This document shows, in pieces, positions 36,759 to 48,190 of a DNA stretch of 64,000 nucleotides (its first letter is position 1; each line of letters starts with the position of its first letter). A model generated the notes under the pieces. It had not been told where the DNA came from and ran no database searches. It was given only the letters and a program-made list of their open reading frames with translations. Position numbers and translations under genes: made by a program. Origin of the DNA: Ailanthus altissimus (Eukaryota; Streptophyta; Magnoliopsida; Sapindales; Simaroubaceae); contig OX327712.1 in the NCBI GenBank assembly GCA_946807835.1, positions 12,046,001 to 12,110,000 of the forward strand, read 5' to 3'.

Positions 36759-38894
36759 CTAGTTGCTATTCATCCAGAATTTTTTCTGGAGAGATTTCAC
36801 AACATTAGCGTCCATCTGAAAAGCCCTGGCAAGAAAATCAGGATTGATGGAAGGATCAGATCCAAAGATGGAGTTTGCAATAGTAATGACACCAGGGTTC
36901 TGGCTGCTTAGAGCGGCTATGGCAACTGCATTTGTTTTGCCAATGTTGAATTGGAAGTGAATGAGACCAATTGGAAACACAAATACATCTCCTTTTTTTA
37001 ACACTTTGGCGATGAGTGTATTATTTAGTTGGTTTGATGTGACAAAACCAACGTAGAGAGTGCCTTCAAGGACTGTTAGGATTTCAGTGGCACGAGGGTG
37101 AGTGTGAGGTGGGTTTTGGCCATATGGAGCATAGTCAATACGGACAGCAGATATGCCAAGAGTGTTGAGTCCTGGAATTTGTTGGACATTAGCTGGAGTG
37201 TTAATAGAACCAACTTGATTTCCCGTGTCTCTAGGAATGTGGAGCCCTGAATAGGAGAAGTCTTCTACTTTGGCAAGCTTGGGGTCCTTGCAGAACTTCC
37301 CATTCACAAAAATTGCATAAAAAGGATCAGATGTTGGTTATATATGATTCATAATATATGTGAGAACTAATAATATGTTATACCTCCACTTTTGAGGTCA
37401 TCGATTGCTACTGATACGATAATTTTATATCATAAATTAAGTGTAAGTATACACTATTGTATGCAAGTAATAAAGAGACTAAATAAGTCGGATGTCGAAT
37501 CCACAGGGATAATTTTTTCTTTTTAACCAATTACTAAAATTATATCTTCCTAATAATTATTCAGAAAAATAAAAATCTAAGAATGAATGTAAAAAATATA
37601 AAAGCAAAACACAATGTAAAGAAACTTAGGTGATAGCAATGTAGAGAAAACCTAAGATTAATATTATCCCTCAATATGCTTTCTAATGATTAACCTTATA
37701 ATATTTAACTCCCTTAGTCTTTATTATTGATCAAGACACTAATGTATTCACAAGCCTCTTCCAAGGTCATGCAAATATACCTTAATTTACCAAATACCTA
37801 TATTCCTATGATAATTGTAATAAATTAAGATTCATTAAGATTAGGTCTTATTGATCATACATGCCAATTAGGTATATTCCTATCCTAAATTGAAACTTGC
37901 ATATGCAACATTGAATGTTACTCTACAATCATGCATCAAATTACCTAGATCTAAATATTATGATTCCTCTTCCGAGTTTATCAATAATATTACCAACTCA
38001 TTCATCATATATTGGCCAGATATATTGAAGCATTAAACACAAGTAATTTAAATAATAAATGACTAAGTTTATTAAATATTCGAAAGATATGGCAATTAAG
38101 CACACATATTGAGTTCAAGTATTAACCCTAAAAAACAAGTTTAGCTCATGGCTACAAGAGAACAGCAGTAAAAATAATTATAAATCATGATACAATTATT
38201 AGTAAACCAATATAGACGTCAAATTGCTCTTAATTGCGCTGCTTAGGAACTCTTGATGCCGAAGAACGTCTTGTATCTCTCTCTAAAGTTGCTTCAATTA
38301 AGCTCTTATTGCTCTCCAAGACTCGTGCTCTGTATTCTTGGTGCTCTTGGGTCGTCTTGGATTCCTTCCTGAAGGCTGGGAACGAGTGGCTTTTTATAGG
38401 GATTGATATGAACTTGAAAATCTCAATTCTCGTCGGACTAGGACTCGCACTACCGCTGGCGCGCTATGAAGTTGTCGCTGGGGCGCTGCATGAAAAAGCC
38501 TTCACCACTAGAGCTGTGGGATGATAGCGCTGGGGCGCTGTCTTGTCGCTGGGGCGGTGACTGTCTGGCGCTGGGGCGCCAGATGCTACTTCAACAGGTC
38601 GTATTTCTTATTTCAATCACTATTCTGGTGCTGGGGCGACAATAGTTGTGGCGCGGGGGGCTAGACTCATATTTTAAAAACTTTTGCATTTTAGTCCCTG
38701 TAAATAACAATAAAGCACATAAATAGCCATCTATTCTCATAAAATATCAATAATAAAAATATGAGAAAATATATGATAATTTTACCCTTATCAGCTACGC
38801 AGATATCTTGAAGAGGGCTTGGGTCAGAGGCAGAGACATATGAAGAACCCAAAGCCAAGAGGGCAAAAGCCAGAAGGAAATGAACGCCTTTCAT
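36759..38894 (-). pseudogene. Germin-like protein pseudogene, split by a solo LTR
   Basis: This is the paralogue of the intact GLP. Exon 2 (36759 to about 37312) is fully open and differs from the intact copy at about eight residues; all metal ligands in [11 protein letters not shown] and the downstream His remain. Exon 1 starts at 38894 but is cut after codon ~33 by the solo LTR 37412-38793 (target duplication GCTAC at 37407-37411 and 38794-38798) and resumes at 37406 to the donor at 37383-37382. Without the insert exon 1 would again be 124 bases. A second lesion: the acceptor AG has become AA (37313, C to T on the plus strand). Reading from the ATG runs into the LTR and stops near 38693. 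Confidence 0.95.
37407..38798 (-). mobile_element. 1.38-kb gypsy-type solo LTR inside GLP exon 1
   Basis: The LTR is 37412-38793 (TGATACGAT...CCTTATCA), with exact GCTAC duplications at both edges. Same family as 19901-21411. By its internal motifs its transcription sense is the minus strand, the same as the GLP it interrupts. A GC-rich CGCTGGGGCG block lies at 38455-38665. Confidence 0.95.
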
Positions 38895-38957
38895 TTTGTT
38901 CAATTTTTCACGTATTATTACTTTGCTGAGGATGAGAAATTTGCAAAGCACGCTCGT

Positions 38958-38966
38958 GTATTTATA
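38958..38966 (-). promoter_or_regulatory. TATA box of the GLP pseudogene
   Basis: Minus strand CTATAAATA, about 65 bases before the ATG at 38894; a good plant TATA box, kept although the gene is dead. Confidence 0.7.
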
Positions 38967-39029
38967 GATGGGATTCTTTGAATGAGTCTTAATGTCCGTC
39001 GAAGCAGATGAGCGATCAAGACTTGGCAA

Positions 39030-40360
39030 GTCTTCATTTCTTAATCCGTGTTTTTAATTTCTACCTTGATTCATTCCTCAACAACTCTAGCCAATTATCA
39101 ATTAAGATTGATTTTTCTGCTTATACTTACATCTACCCATCAATTTTGGAATATGACGACATGGTCATCTTTCATATCTCACTTAAGCCTGATAGCTTTG
39201 ACGGAAGGTTCTTTGACCGAAGGACCAACATTCACTGTAGAAAGAAAAAAAAAAAGAAAAGGTCGGTGTATGTAATGATCAACTTCTGGCTTTATTTTTG
39301 GTATGGAATCACTAGCTGTGTAAATTCTCAATGTATGCAATTACCTTTGAGCAGCTCAAGTCATATAATCTTTAACATTAGGGTCGCCCGTTCATTTTTC
39401 TCAGACTATTTTTTGCTGATGAATCATCCTAAATTTCCCTTTATACTTCTAAGCAATTCGTAGATAACATTGCTTTCAGCAGAAATTATTTGCAGTAAAG
39501 TCTTCTTCAATTGACAACATAGATTTTCTTTGCTTAGAAAAAACGACAAATAGACTTAAACCCAGATTGGTTTTATTTGTAACTGCCATTATTTGCAAAT
39601 AGACTAATTATTTGCAGTAACGGCTACCAGATTCCAGAATTGTCGTATTTAGAATTTTACAAGAACATGAAATTAGAGTCTTAAACCCAGATTTAATTAG
39701 ATACAATGTTTCTACTTTAATTTTTGTTTATGTGGTTTAGAAAATGGGATTAGAGTCTTAATTTACTTAGCGACACTTTCTTGATAATTATTTAGCGACA
39801 CTTTTAATTCTATTGTTTTTTTATGTTTTTTTTTATGAATGATAGGGATAAAGACAATTTACCCCTTTGTCATTCCAAATTTCCAATAACAGTCCATAAA
39901 AACCAAAGCAAATTATTTTCAAACATTCAAAATAATTCCCCCATCAACATTCCAAATTACTTTTAATTTTCACCACTCAAAAATTAAACACTTTCTCATA
40001 ATCAAAATTCCAAATAATCAAAACTTCTTTTTCAAATTCGGGCCAAAAATAACACATTTGCTCAAAATTTAGGCACACCACATTTGAAAAAAATTCAGAT
40101 AATACTTGGATACTGAAAAGTTAATTATACTGATTTTAGTTTATAGCTTGTGTTGGGTGAATCCAGTTTGTGTGGTATTAGGAATTTTGGATGAATAAGT
40201 TTGTTTGGTTTTGAATATTAGTTGTTTGTGTTTTAATTGCAATGCGGTTAATTGTTGTTGACTGTGTTGATTGTAATAGAGTTGATTGTAGTATAATAAG
40301 AATGTATAAAATTTGAAAATGAATATATATATATATTGTTGTACTTGCACACCACGTGCT
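39030..40360. other. GLP-pseudogene upstream spacer
   Basis: Matches 5930-7190 with small indels, including an extra stretch near 39425-39470 and another near 39550-39615. No gene seen; the frame at 39008-39463 is not conserved in copy A. Confidence 0.6.
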
Positions 40361-40984
40361 CTTAAAAATGTTGAGCATAAATGACAATAACAATTGGTAC
40401 AAAAAAAGCATTATAATATACATCAAACATAAGTCGGGTTTTTCCATGAGGATGCTCGACACTCCTGTCTAGCATTTTTCAGTCCCAATTTGGGTTTCAT
40501 ATGTGCTCGACATGTTTATTGAGCAAGAATTGTACATATTATCAAGCATAGAAGCCTTGACAAGGAAATTGTTTAGACAACCTTGTCAAGCAAGGTGCTC
40601 GGCCATGTCCCTTGACAGGGTTGTTGAGCAAATTTGGCCTTTGAAGGCTGCCGCATTCGATAATAGTGTTGAGTGAATTTGGCCTAGATAAACCATACAC
40701 TCGATAGTGCTATCAAGCAAAAAACTTTTATCCCTTTTTTGGTTGTTTCTATTTGACTTTATATTTTTATTTTAAAATTTATTATTATTATTATTATTAA
40801 TTTAAAATTTTTTCTTATTAATTTGTTCATGATATTTTCTTTATTGATTTTTGTGTGAGTATAATGGTGAAGGACCAAGTTTCCAAATTTTTAAAAATTA
40901 AGACCGAAGATAATTTTCAAGGGTGAATAACTTCATTTAAAGTGTTTTGGGTGATAAACAAATCATAGAGCAAAGAGGCAAGTT

Positions 40985-41580
40985 GAAATGTAAAAAAAAA
41001 AAAAACATGCTTGGAAAAGTTTTTGGAGATGTTGTCCTTAACCTTCACTTTACAGCTGGTTCATATCATGTTTATTAGAGAGGTGTACAACATTAGTTCT
41101 ACAATAGAGAAATAGTTTATCATCGCTAAAAAGTTGATTTAGTTCTCTCACAAAGAGTTCAATTTGGTGACAGGTCTACCTTTTGGGGTATTTTTGGATG
41201 AGATTATGTTGAGAAAAAAAGTTACACTCACACCTTAGCCATAAATGTTTTAACAATCATATTAGCATGAACATGTACAAGTTGGATCCTTAGTTCATGA
41301 GTTTGAAGTTCAACAAGATAAATGATGTAGACATATAGAAAGTGGCATTAGTCTACTTTCTTGAATAGGTGGGTCCTGTATAGATTTATCGACCAATTCT
41401 TTCTTAAATTAGCAGATGATTTAAAAGAATTTAACAAGTATCCATGGGGTAATGTGGTATATGAATTCGTGTTTAATTCTCTAAACAAAGCCTTGGCCAA
41501 CCAACATATAGAAGTTGCATAATCATTTTGGTTGCAATCATAATAAAATTTGTCATATATTACAAATTTTTATGAAGTCT
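40985..41580 (+). pseudogene. DUF1985 domain remnant, copy B
   Basis: Collinear with 12340-12960. Here EFNLVTGLPFGVFLDE is better preserved than in copy A (LVTGLPFG against LVTDLPFR), supporting the DUF1985 assignment. Stops and indels differ between the copies. Confidence 0.6.
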
Positions 41581-41924
41581 TCATATACAATATATTGATA
41601 TTGGAATGGATGATTAACATTGTGAAAGTACCACTTAATTTAATTTCAACACTAAGCCTCCTCGAGATACATTTGACATGGTTAGTGCAGTGGGGAAAAT
41701 AGTGTTCGAGTAGTGAGTATTGTTTGAAGCTCCACTGGGTTTCAGCATGTTTAGGAGCCACTTAAGATGGGTTGGAGAATAAATAGTCCATTTACCGATA
41801 TTCCCCCTACGAGGCTTCGAAAGACAAAAGAGGTGGGTTTGGAGTAGTCAACATATGGAATATCATTGCATTTGGGGAATGAGGGTGCTCAATTAGGTAT
41901 GGAATACCATTGTCTATGGAATAC

Positions 41925-42140
41925 CATTAGATATTGGTTCATCGTGAGTACTTGACATGACATAAGCCAAGATTGACTTATGATTCCTCGCCATTTTCAC
42001 TTTAGAGACTAAATGAAGGTATGCCCAAACAAGAAAATAATGATTATTATCGTGTCTTTGTATATAAGAATGTCGAGTTTTTAATATTGGGTCAAGCTTT
42101 TGATTATGGTCTAGACCACAAATCATTTTTAGGATGAAAT
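41925..42140 (+). pseudogene. Ulp1-type peptidase remnant, copy B
   Basis: Plus strand reads LTYDSSPFSL and then a degraded nucleophile block (NDYYRVFVYKNVEFLILG). The Cys expected after Asp is Tyr here. The minus-strand frame at 41914-42126 is a shadow of this region. Confidence 0.5.
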
Positions 42141-43019
42141 AGCAATTAAGTTATGGCAAGATGAATTGTTATGACTTTGATATGTATGAAATTTGGTTAG
42201 GGTGTTTATAACCTGGATATGGTTGCTTATGAAATATTCATGAAAATTTTGAAGAATTCTTATTGTGTGGTATCAATTTGATGATGATGATTGCGACAAC
42301 TTACAATGAAAACTTGTTAATTATATCTTCAATTGATATATATTTGCTTGACATTATTGTTGAGCTTTTCAACCTATGCTATACCTTATTGTTGAGCAAC
42401 AAGCTCGCAACAAAAGCTGCTCGACAATATTGATGAGCATAGGTACAAAAAAGTGGCCAAAAAAGATGTTAAGCACTTCTGCCTATGCTTAACAATATTA
42501 TCAAGCCATTTTACCCATGCTTGACTGTATTGTTGAGCAGTTTTTTCGTGGGCTTATTGCTCAATATTTCTCGTGCTTTATTCATCCATAACCATATATG
42601 TATCATTGCATATCTGATTTACACGTTTGTTTAGTCAACCATACTTAGGTTCATAAACAATCATAAATATGAGTTTCAAATACAAGTTTATATAAATTAT
42701 ACTTGTGAGTCTTGTTATTTGAACACGAATCGTAATAGAGTCTTATTCATTAAATCCTTTTGTTATTCCATTAAAACTAACAATTCAAGTCAATGCAAAT
42801 ACGTGAGTTCATAAATAATCATAAGCATATTGCATACACAATCTTACATGTTGCACGATTATGCCTACATCTTTTACTTTGGCTGCACAATTTTGTGGTC
42901 GTGTCCCCTCCTTGAAATGGTATTCTTTGCTTCTTACAACTACTTGAGGCATTCAATTTGATATTTTATACATGTATTTCGTACTTTATTTGAAACAACC
43001 TAATCTAATTAATGACCAC

Positions 43020-43480
43020 AAAAAAATTTAACTTAGCATATCCAGGAGAGCATCTTTGGTGTAATAAGCTAAACATAAACCTTGAAATTCCAATCTTGCT
43101 TGTCGACAAGCAATAAATGCATAGGTGCATAGAAGTTGGTGAAGATCAAACTTTTGACATGTGCACATGTATATGCGCAAGTCTATTATTCCATCTTTGT
43201 TTTTATCCATAATCTAAAACACAAATTTGTTAATAGCATAAATAGTTATATTAAGAGATTTTATGTTTTGGGACCTAAATTTTGTTTTTTGCCCACAATA
43301 TGAAATGGGATGTTAGCTCAGCAGCAATATTTCTTCTATCATAAAACCATTGTTATAACAAACTTCTCATATACTCAATTCATGTTTTTACAAGAAGGGT
43401 GCATGCTTCGCCGAGGATGGCATTGATGCGTTTAGTAATGTTAGTTGTTATTATATTATATCTTTTATTGCTAAATTAGA
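43020..43480 (-). pseudogene. Mutator-like transposase C-terminal remnant with SWIM finger, copy B
   Basis: The minus frame 43028-43210 reads CTCQKFDLHQLLCTYAFIAC, the SWIM zinc finger (C-x-C...C-x-H) of MuDR-type transposases, with the last His changed to Tyr, followed by YYTKDALLDML, also typical. Upstream (43290-43460) the minus strand shows NITKRINAILGEA and WFYDRR, the conserved block that precedes the finger. Mutator transposases cut and paste the element; this one is broken by stops and a small insertion between the blocks. Confidence 0.8.
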
Positions 43481-43499
43481 ATCAAGCTCACCTGTGACA

Positions 43500-44315
43500 A
43501 CCAACATCTTCCTCTAAATACTTTTTAGGCATGGTTTCTAGGCATGTGACAATCAAGCTCAACTCCAATGTCGACGTTACTACAACTTTATTCAATTTAA
43601 TATTTTTTTAAAATCTTTATTTATGTAAATAACATTTCTCCTTCCACCATTACTTAAATAATCTATTTTTAGTATTAAAAACAAGTGATGTATATGGGAA
43701 CAAAAAAAAAAAAAACATAATCATGTAATATATTATTAAGGAACATACCTTCATTTAACTTGATTTTTTTAGATATATATGGTGTATTGATTCTAAAGAT
43801 ATCATTGATTATTATTGTTGTTTGCTTTTAACTTCATTTTTGTGTAGAAAATATGGTTGTATAGATTTAGAGTTGTTTTGTTGAGATTTCATTAATAATG
43901 GTTAATGAAGTTGTTGGAATGTTGATTGGGGTAAAATCATCCTTGCACCTCCATCTTTAGCCAAACAATAATAAAATAAATTGTGTGCTAACTAAATTAA
44001 AGCCCCTTTTAAAATAGCCATTTTTTTCATTAAAATCCAAAATGACCGAAACATCATTAATACATTAAATATTAATGCTCCAAATAAATTTTATTTTGTA
44101 TATGCACAATAAAATCAATCAATGAATCATTGGAAGGAAATTACACAATTATATAGTATCAATTTATGAAAATGTACAAGCAGAATACTAAAGCGTTGCT
44201 CGCTCTTTCAATATTCGCAATAACTATAAATGATTCTCAAGTTCTATTCATTACTTTAATTTTGGTTAATTATAAAAACAATATCTTCATAGAAGTAGGC
44301 CTGGCTGAATACAAA
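43500..44315. other. Duplicated spacer, no gene seen
   Basis: Matches about 14800-15585. The frame at 44166-44354 looks superficially like a signal peptide but runs into the solo LTR and is not open to the same length in copy A. Confidence 0.5.
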
Positions 44316-45307
44316 CATTATGTAACGGATATCAAGCCATGCACTTCAATTTGATACTCCTATGGCATCAACTAAGGCACAACTTTGATACCCTTTTTAT
44401 TCTATGTGCAGCGAAAAATCATAACTCACACCATAAGCAAAAACATATAAGATTAACACACCAATAAAGATAAAGAAAACAAACTAATCACAAGACACAA
44501 GATATATGTGGTTCGGCCCAAAATTGCTTACGTCCACGAAGGATCCATGATTCAGCTTCTTATTATTGAAATAGATCACTAAGTATCTTCTTACATAATC
44601 AATGATCCCACAAGATCCCTTAGTATCTCCCATAGAGACCTCTAAGTATCTACCATTGATCACCATGACTTCCTAAGACCTCTTAGTATCTCTTCATAAG
44701 AGATTTTTACAAGGAACACAAGAATAACCCGAGCATCTAAGCCAAAAAGATCTATGGTGTTTCTCTTTTATTCACTCAAAGAACCTAAAGAAAAAACACT
44801 CCCTAAAGGTTACACCTTAGTGCACCACGCACTTAGTGCCTACCTAGCTCCTCTATTCTCTCTTATGGTTACATCTTGAAACCTTAGATGCTTTATCTGA
44901 AACAAAGGGTTTACAAGTGTTTATATAAGGTGTATTTCGTGCCTACTAACCCTATTCCTTGTTGGAGTAAGAGTCCACTTGTTTTGAAAGTACAAAACTT
45001 CCCAAAACTCAAAATTCTGAACCAAAACGGACATTCTGACGCGTCTGGGTGCCACGGCGCTCATCTCTGGGTGCCGCAGTGCTGGCCCTTCTAACGTCCA
45101 CTGCTGCGGCACTGGGTTTCTGTGTTGAGCGCCGCGGCACTGGCAGCTTCTCCCGTAATTTCTTCATTTCCTTCGTGTCTTCAAGTTCCGTTTCACTTTT
45201 CCCTTCTTGTCCTACACGTTCTAGACTTCTTGTGACTCTCTACTTTGGTATTCGTCTTAATTCTTGTCTAACTAAGATTGTTGAATCACCAATTTTTTAA
45301 CACATTA
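44316..45307 (-). mobile_element. 0.98-kb copia-type solo LTR, CATTA target duplication
   Basis: The LTR is 44321-45302 (TGTAACGGATATC...TTTTTTAACA on plus). Exact CATTA repeats at 44316-44320 and 45303-45307. Copy A has the uninterrupted site at about 15582-15590, so this is a clean post-duplication insertion. In reverse it is homologous to the LTR at 7611-8456. It carries a GC-rich patch at 45035-45150 with GCCGCGGCACTGG-like words. Confidence 0.95.
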
Positions 45308-45529
45308 ATATTCTAAATTTTATCTTTTTTTCTCTATGTTAAAATAAATTTTTTTTTTAGTTGTTTCTATCCCTTACTTCACTCATTTTCTAATTTATTT
45401 CCAGATATATCATATTTTCAAAGTCTGTGATTTCCAGTAAATAAATTTAGTGCTTTAAAATATTTATTTCTCATGTAGTTTCATGATTGTTTACTTGACT
45501 AAGCAAAAGAATTTGAAAAAAAAGGTAAT

Positions 45530-47430
45530 TAACCATACTTGCCTTTAGCCTCAGTTGGTGGAAGTTCATGCATCTTCGATCTTCTTTATTGTTGCCTCTA
45601 GGTGTCGATTAGCTGGAAAATTCCATTTCGAGGAAGCTTGGTTAGAAGAGTCTGATTGTGGAGATATACTGAAGTCAACTAGGTGTCCCGTGGGTAAAAA
45701 TATAACGGCTATGCAAAAAAATGTAACTGAGGTGCGACGTGCTTTGCATAGTTAGGGGCAGAATTGGTACCGCTAACTCTCTAATCAAATTGCAACTATC
45801 AGAAAGGCTCTTCAACTACAAATCAAAATGTTTCAGGTACAACATATACAAGTGTAAAGAAATTAGAAAGCAAATTGGTTGGTTTGATGCACAAGTATGA
45901 GGTATATTGAAAACAGCACCTGCATGTTAATTTGTTGAAGCAAAAGGATTATAATTCTAAGTTTTTCATCGCAAGGCCTCTAGTAGAAGAAAGAAACACT
46001 ATATTGAGGGTCTTTTTTATTAGGATAACTATTGGTAGAGTAATCAGGAATAGATTATTGAGGTTTTGGTGGATTACTTTACAGATTCGTTCACTTTCTC
46101 TTGGCCAACTAGGGAGGACATTGATAAGGTTCTAGGGCTGATTCATTATTGTCTAAAATGAGGTTTCATTCTCTTGATGCCCCTTTCATTAGGATTGAGA
46201 TCCATAAGGCTTTGTTTTAGATGTATCCTACTAAAGCTTTGGGGAAGGATGGCATGCCTGCGTTGTTTTTTAAGACATATATTGGTTGATTGGCGCTGAT
46301 GTCATGGGTGGATGTCTTGAATTTTTGAATGGCTTCGTATATATTAATCTCATCAATGAATCTCTTATTGCTCTCTGAAATGTGTAGAACCTAAGCATCC
46401 TACAAATTTGAGGCCTATTAGGTTTTTCAATGTGAGTTACAAGATTGTTTCTAAAACTCTTACTAATAGGCTATGAGGTGTCTTGGGGATATTGTTTCAA
46501 AATCTCATAGTGCATTCATCCTAGACAAATTAGTTATAAATAATGCTATAATTGGGTTTGAGTGCATTAACTTTATCAAGCATTATTGTAGATCTTCAAA
46601 TGGCTACTTGGCTTTGAAGCTAAACATGGCTAAGGCTTATGAAGTGTGTAGTTTGGATTGTCAGAAATTTGCTGTTGTAAAATCATGAAGTATGTCTCAT
46701 CAGTTTTGTACTTGGTACTTTTTAATAGGCACTCATGTAGGAATTTTATACTTTCACGAGGTCTTAGATAGGGAGACCACTATCCCAATATTTGTTTAAT
46801 ATGTGTGTGGAGGCTTTATCTTCTCTTTTCAGGAAGGTGGAGCGTAATAGCAATCTTTTTGGCTTGTAATGTGGACAAACGGGACTCATTGTTTCACACT
46901 TGTTCTTTGTTGATGATAATCTGTATTTTTGAAGGCTTTTGTTTTAAAGTGTTTCATAATTAAGTATATTTTGGAGCAATATGAGTGCGCATCTAGTTAG
47001 AAAGTTAACTATGCTAAGTCTATCGTATGTTTTGCTCTAGTTGTCCCAGTTAATGTATCTAATGAGTTAATTATTAGCCCTAGCATAAAAAAGGTTGATT
47101 GTCACCAAAAGAACCTTGCTTACCGCGTATCTATGGGTATAGTAAGAGACATCCTTTTGCACACATCGGACAAAGTATAGAGCACGAAGGGCAGAAGCAA
47201 AGTTATTCTCACGAGTCCTTAAAGAATTTTACTTTACCAGAGTTTCCTTTCGCATGCAAAATCTAAAGTAGCTGCTTCCTGTATTTGGTGTAGCATCCTA
47301 TAGAGTCAAGATTTGTTGCTATAGGGTTCTAGATATAAAGTAGGGATTGGTGTGCACATCTCAGTGTACCAAGATCAATGGCTCCCTAGGACATATTTAT
47401 TCACGCCTTTATTCCTCTACAAACATTTGC
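45530..47430 (+). pseudogene. LINE (L1-type) reverse transcriptase pseudogene
   Basis: In broken frames the plus strand gives, in order: FHFEEAWLEES (linker), ALGKDGMPALFF (RT block), NLRPIRFFNVSYKIVSKTLTNRL, SAFILDKLVINNAIIGFE (46473-46688), LNMAKAYE, LFFVDDNLYF (catalytic F-DD, near 46905) and, after the RT, YQDQWLPRTY near 47370. These are the conserved blocks of plant non-LTR retrotransposon ORF2. Stops are frequent. No 5' end, poly-A tail or target duplication was found. Confidence 0.85.
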
Positions 47431-47439
47431 CTTTTCTTG

Positions 47440-48190
47440 ATTATGGATCGCGATCATGAATATGATAGTGAGTGCCTAACAAGCTAAGGAGAGCCTTTGT
47501 AAAGTAAGACAAGAGGGACAACAAGTTAAAAGAGAGGCCGATCAGGAGCACGAGAAAGCATACTAATTGGCTAATAGTTGAGCTTTTAAGCTAATCAACC
47601 AAAATGACGAATTAGAGAGCGGCTTATGATAGCTCAGAGGGAAAGAGATTTGATCGAGTAGATCTGGGCAGACTTGGCTGGTCTGGTTGAAGAACTACAA
47701 GGATCATGTTTAGCTGGCTACACTGAGGGGTTTCACTAAGGAGTGTCAAAGGGGTTTTATAGATTAATCAGTTTCCTCAAAGAGAGTTACCTAGAGAGTG
47801 ACTTGCAATAGATGTAGAACATGGTCTCTGGTAGGCAGAGACCTAAATGAGAGACTTATTATGCCTAGGATATGGATGCCTCAAATCAAGTTTTGGTCAT
47901 TGAGGTTGCTGATGCTGCTTTTCTGACTTGTTTAGTGGCTACTTAAGATCCATTTCCTCAGCAGCTAAGTCCCGCACCTACTCGACTAGAAACTTCAGCT
48001 CTGGCAACCTAGGCTCAAGGTCCTCAGACTGTTCTTACCCTATTAGGAGAGGGTTCATCTACTGCTCAAATGGGTGATCCAATTACGGAGTTATAGACTC
48101 ATGATACCACCACTTCTACTTAAGAGGCCTTTATTTTTATTATGAATATACTTTTTTGTAATCTTAACTATAATGCTGAACCACAACATT
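47440..48190 (+). pseudogene. Antisense ORF remnant of the Tat-type element (C-terminal part)
   Basis: The plus strand, opposite to the pol genes at 49.5-55.8 kb, has a decayed coding region: coiled-coil-like READQEHEKAY and AFKLINQNDELESGL, then VEELQGSCLAGYTEGFH, then a Pro-rich tail. Tat-lineage elements are known to carry an extra antisense ORF between integrase and the 3' LTR, and this lies in that position. The function of such ORFs is unknown. Assignment is by position and general character. Confidence 0.5.

Larger units (their letters stand above)
36335..45815. repeat. Segmental duplication, copy B
   Basis: Direct repeat of 4590-16125. Copy B has two insertions absent from A (solo LTRs at 37412-38793 and 44321-45302) and lacks the copia-type insertion of A. 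On the right, similarity ends inside the LINE near 45815, whereas the LINE itself continues in B to about 47430. Confidence 0.85.

Noticed and set aside
44166..44354. Possible small secreted peptide
   Set aside because: It has a hydrophobic start but runs into the solo LTR, and the uninterrupted site in copy A has a short, differently ending frame.
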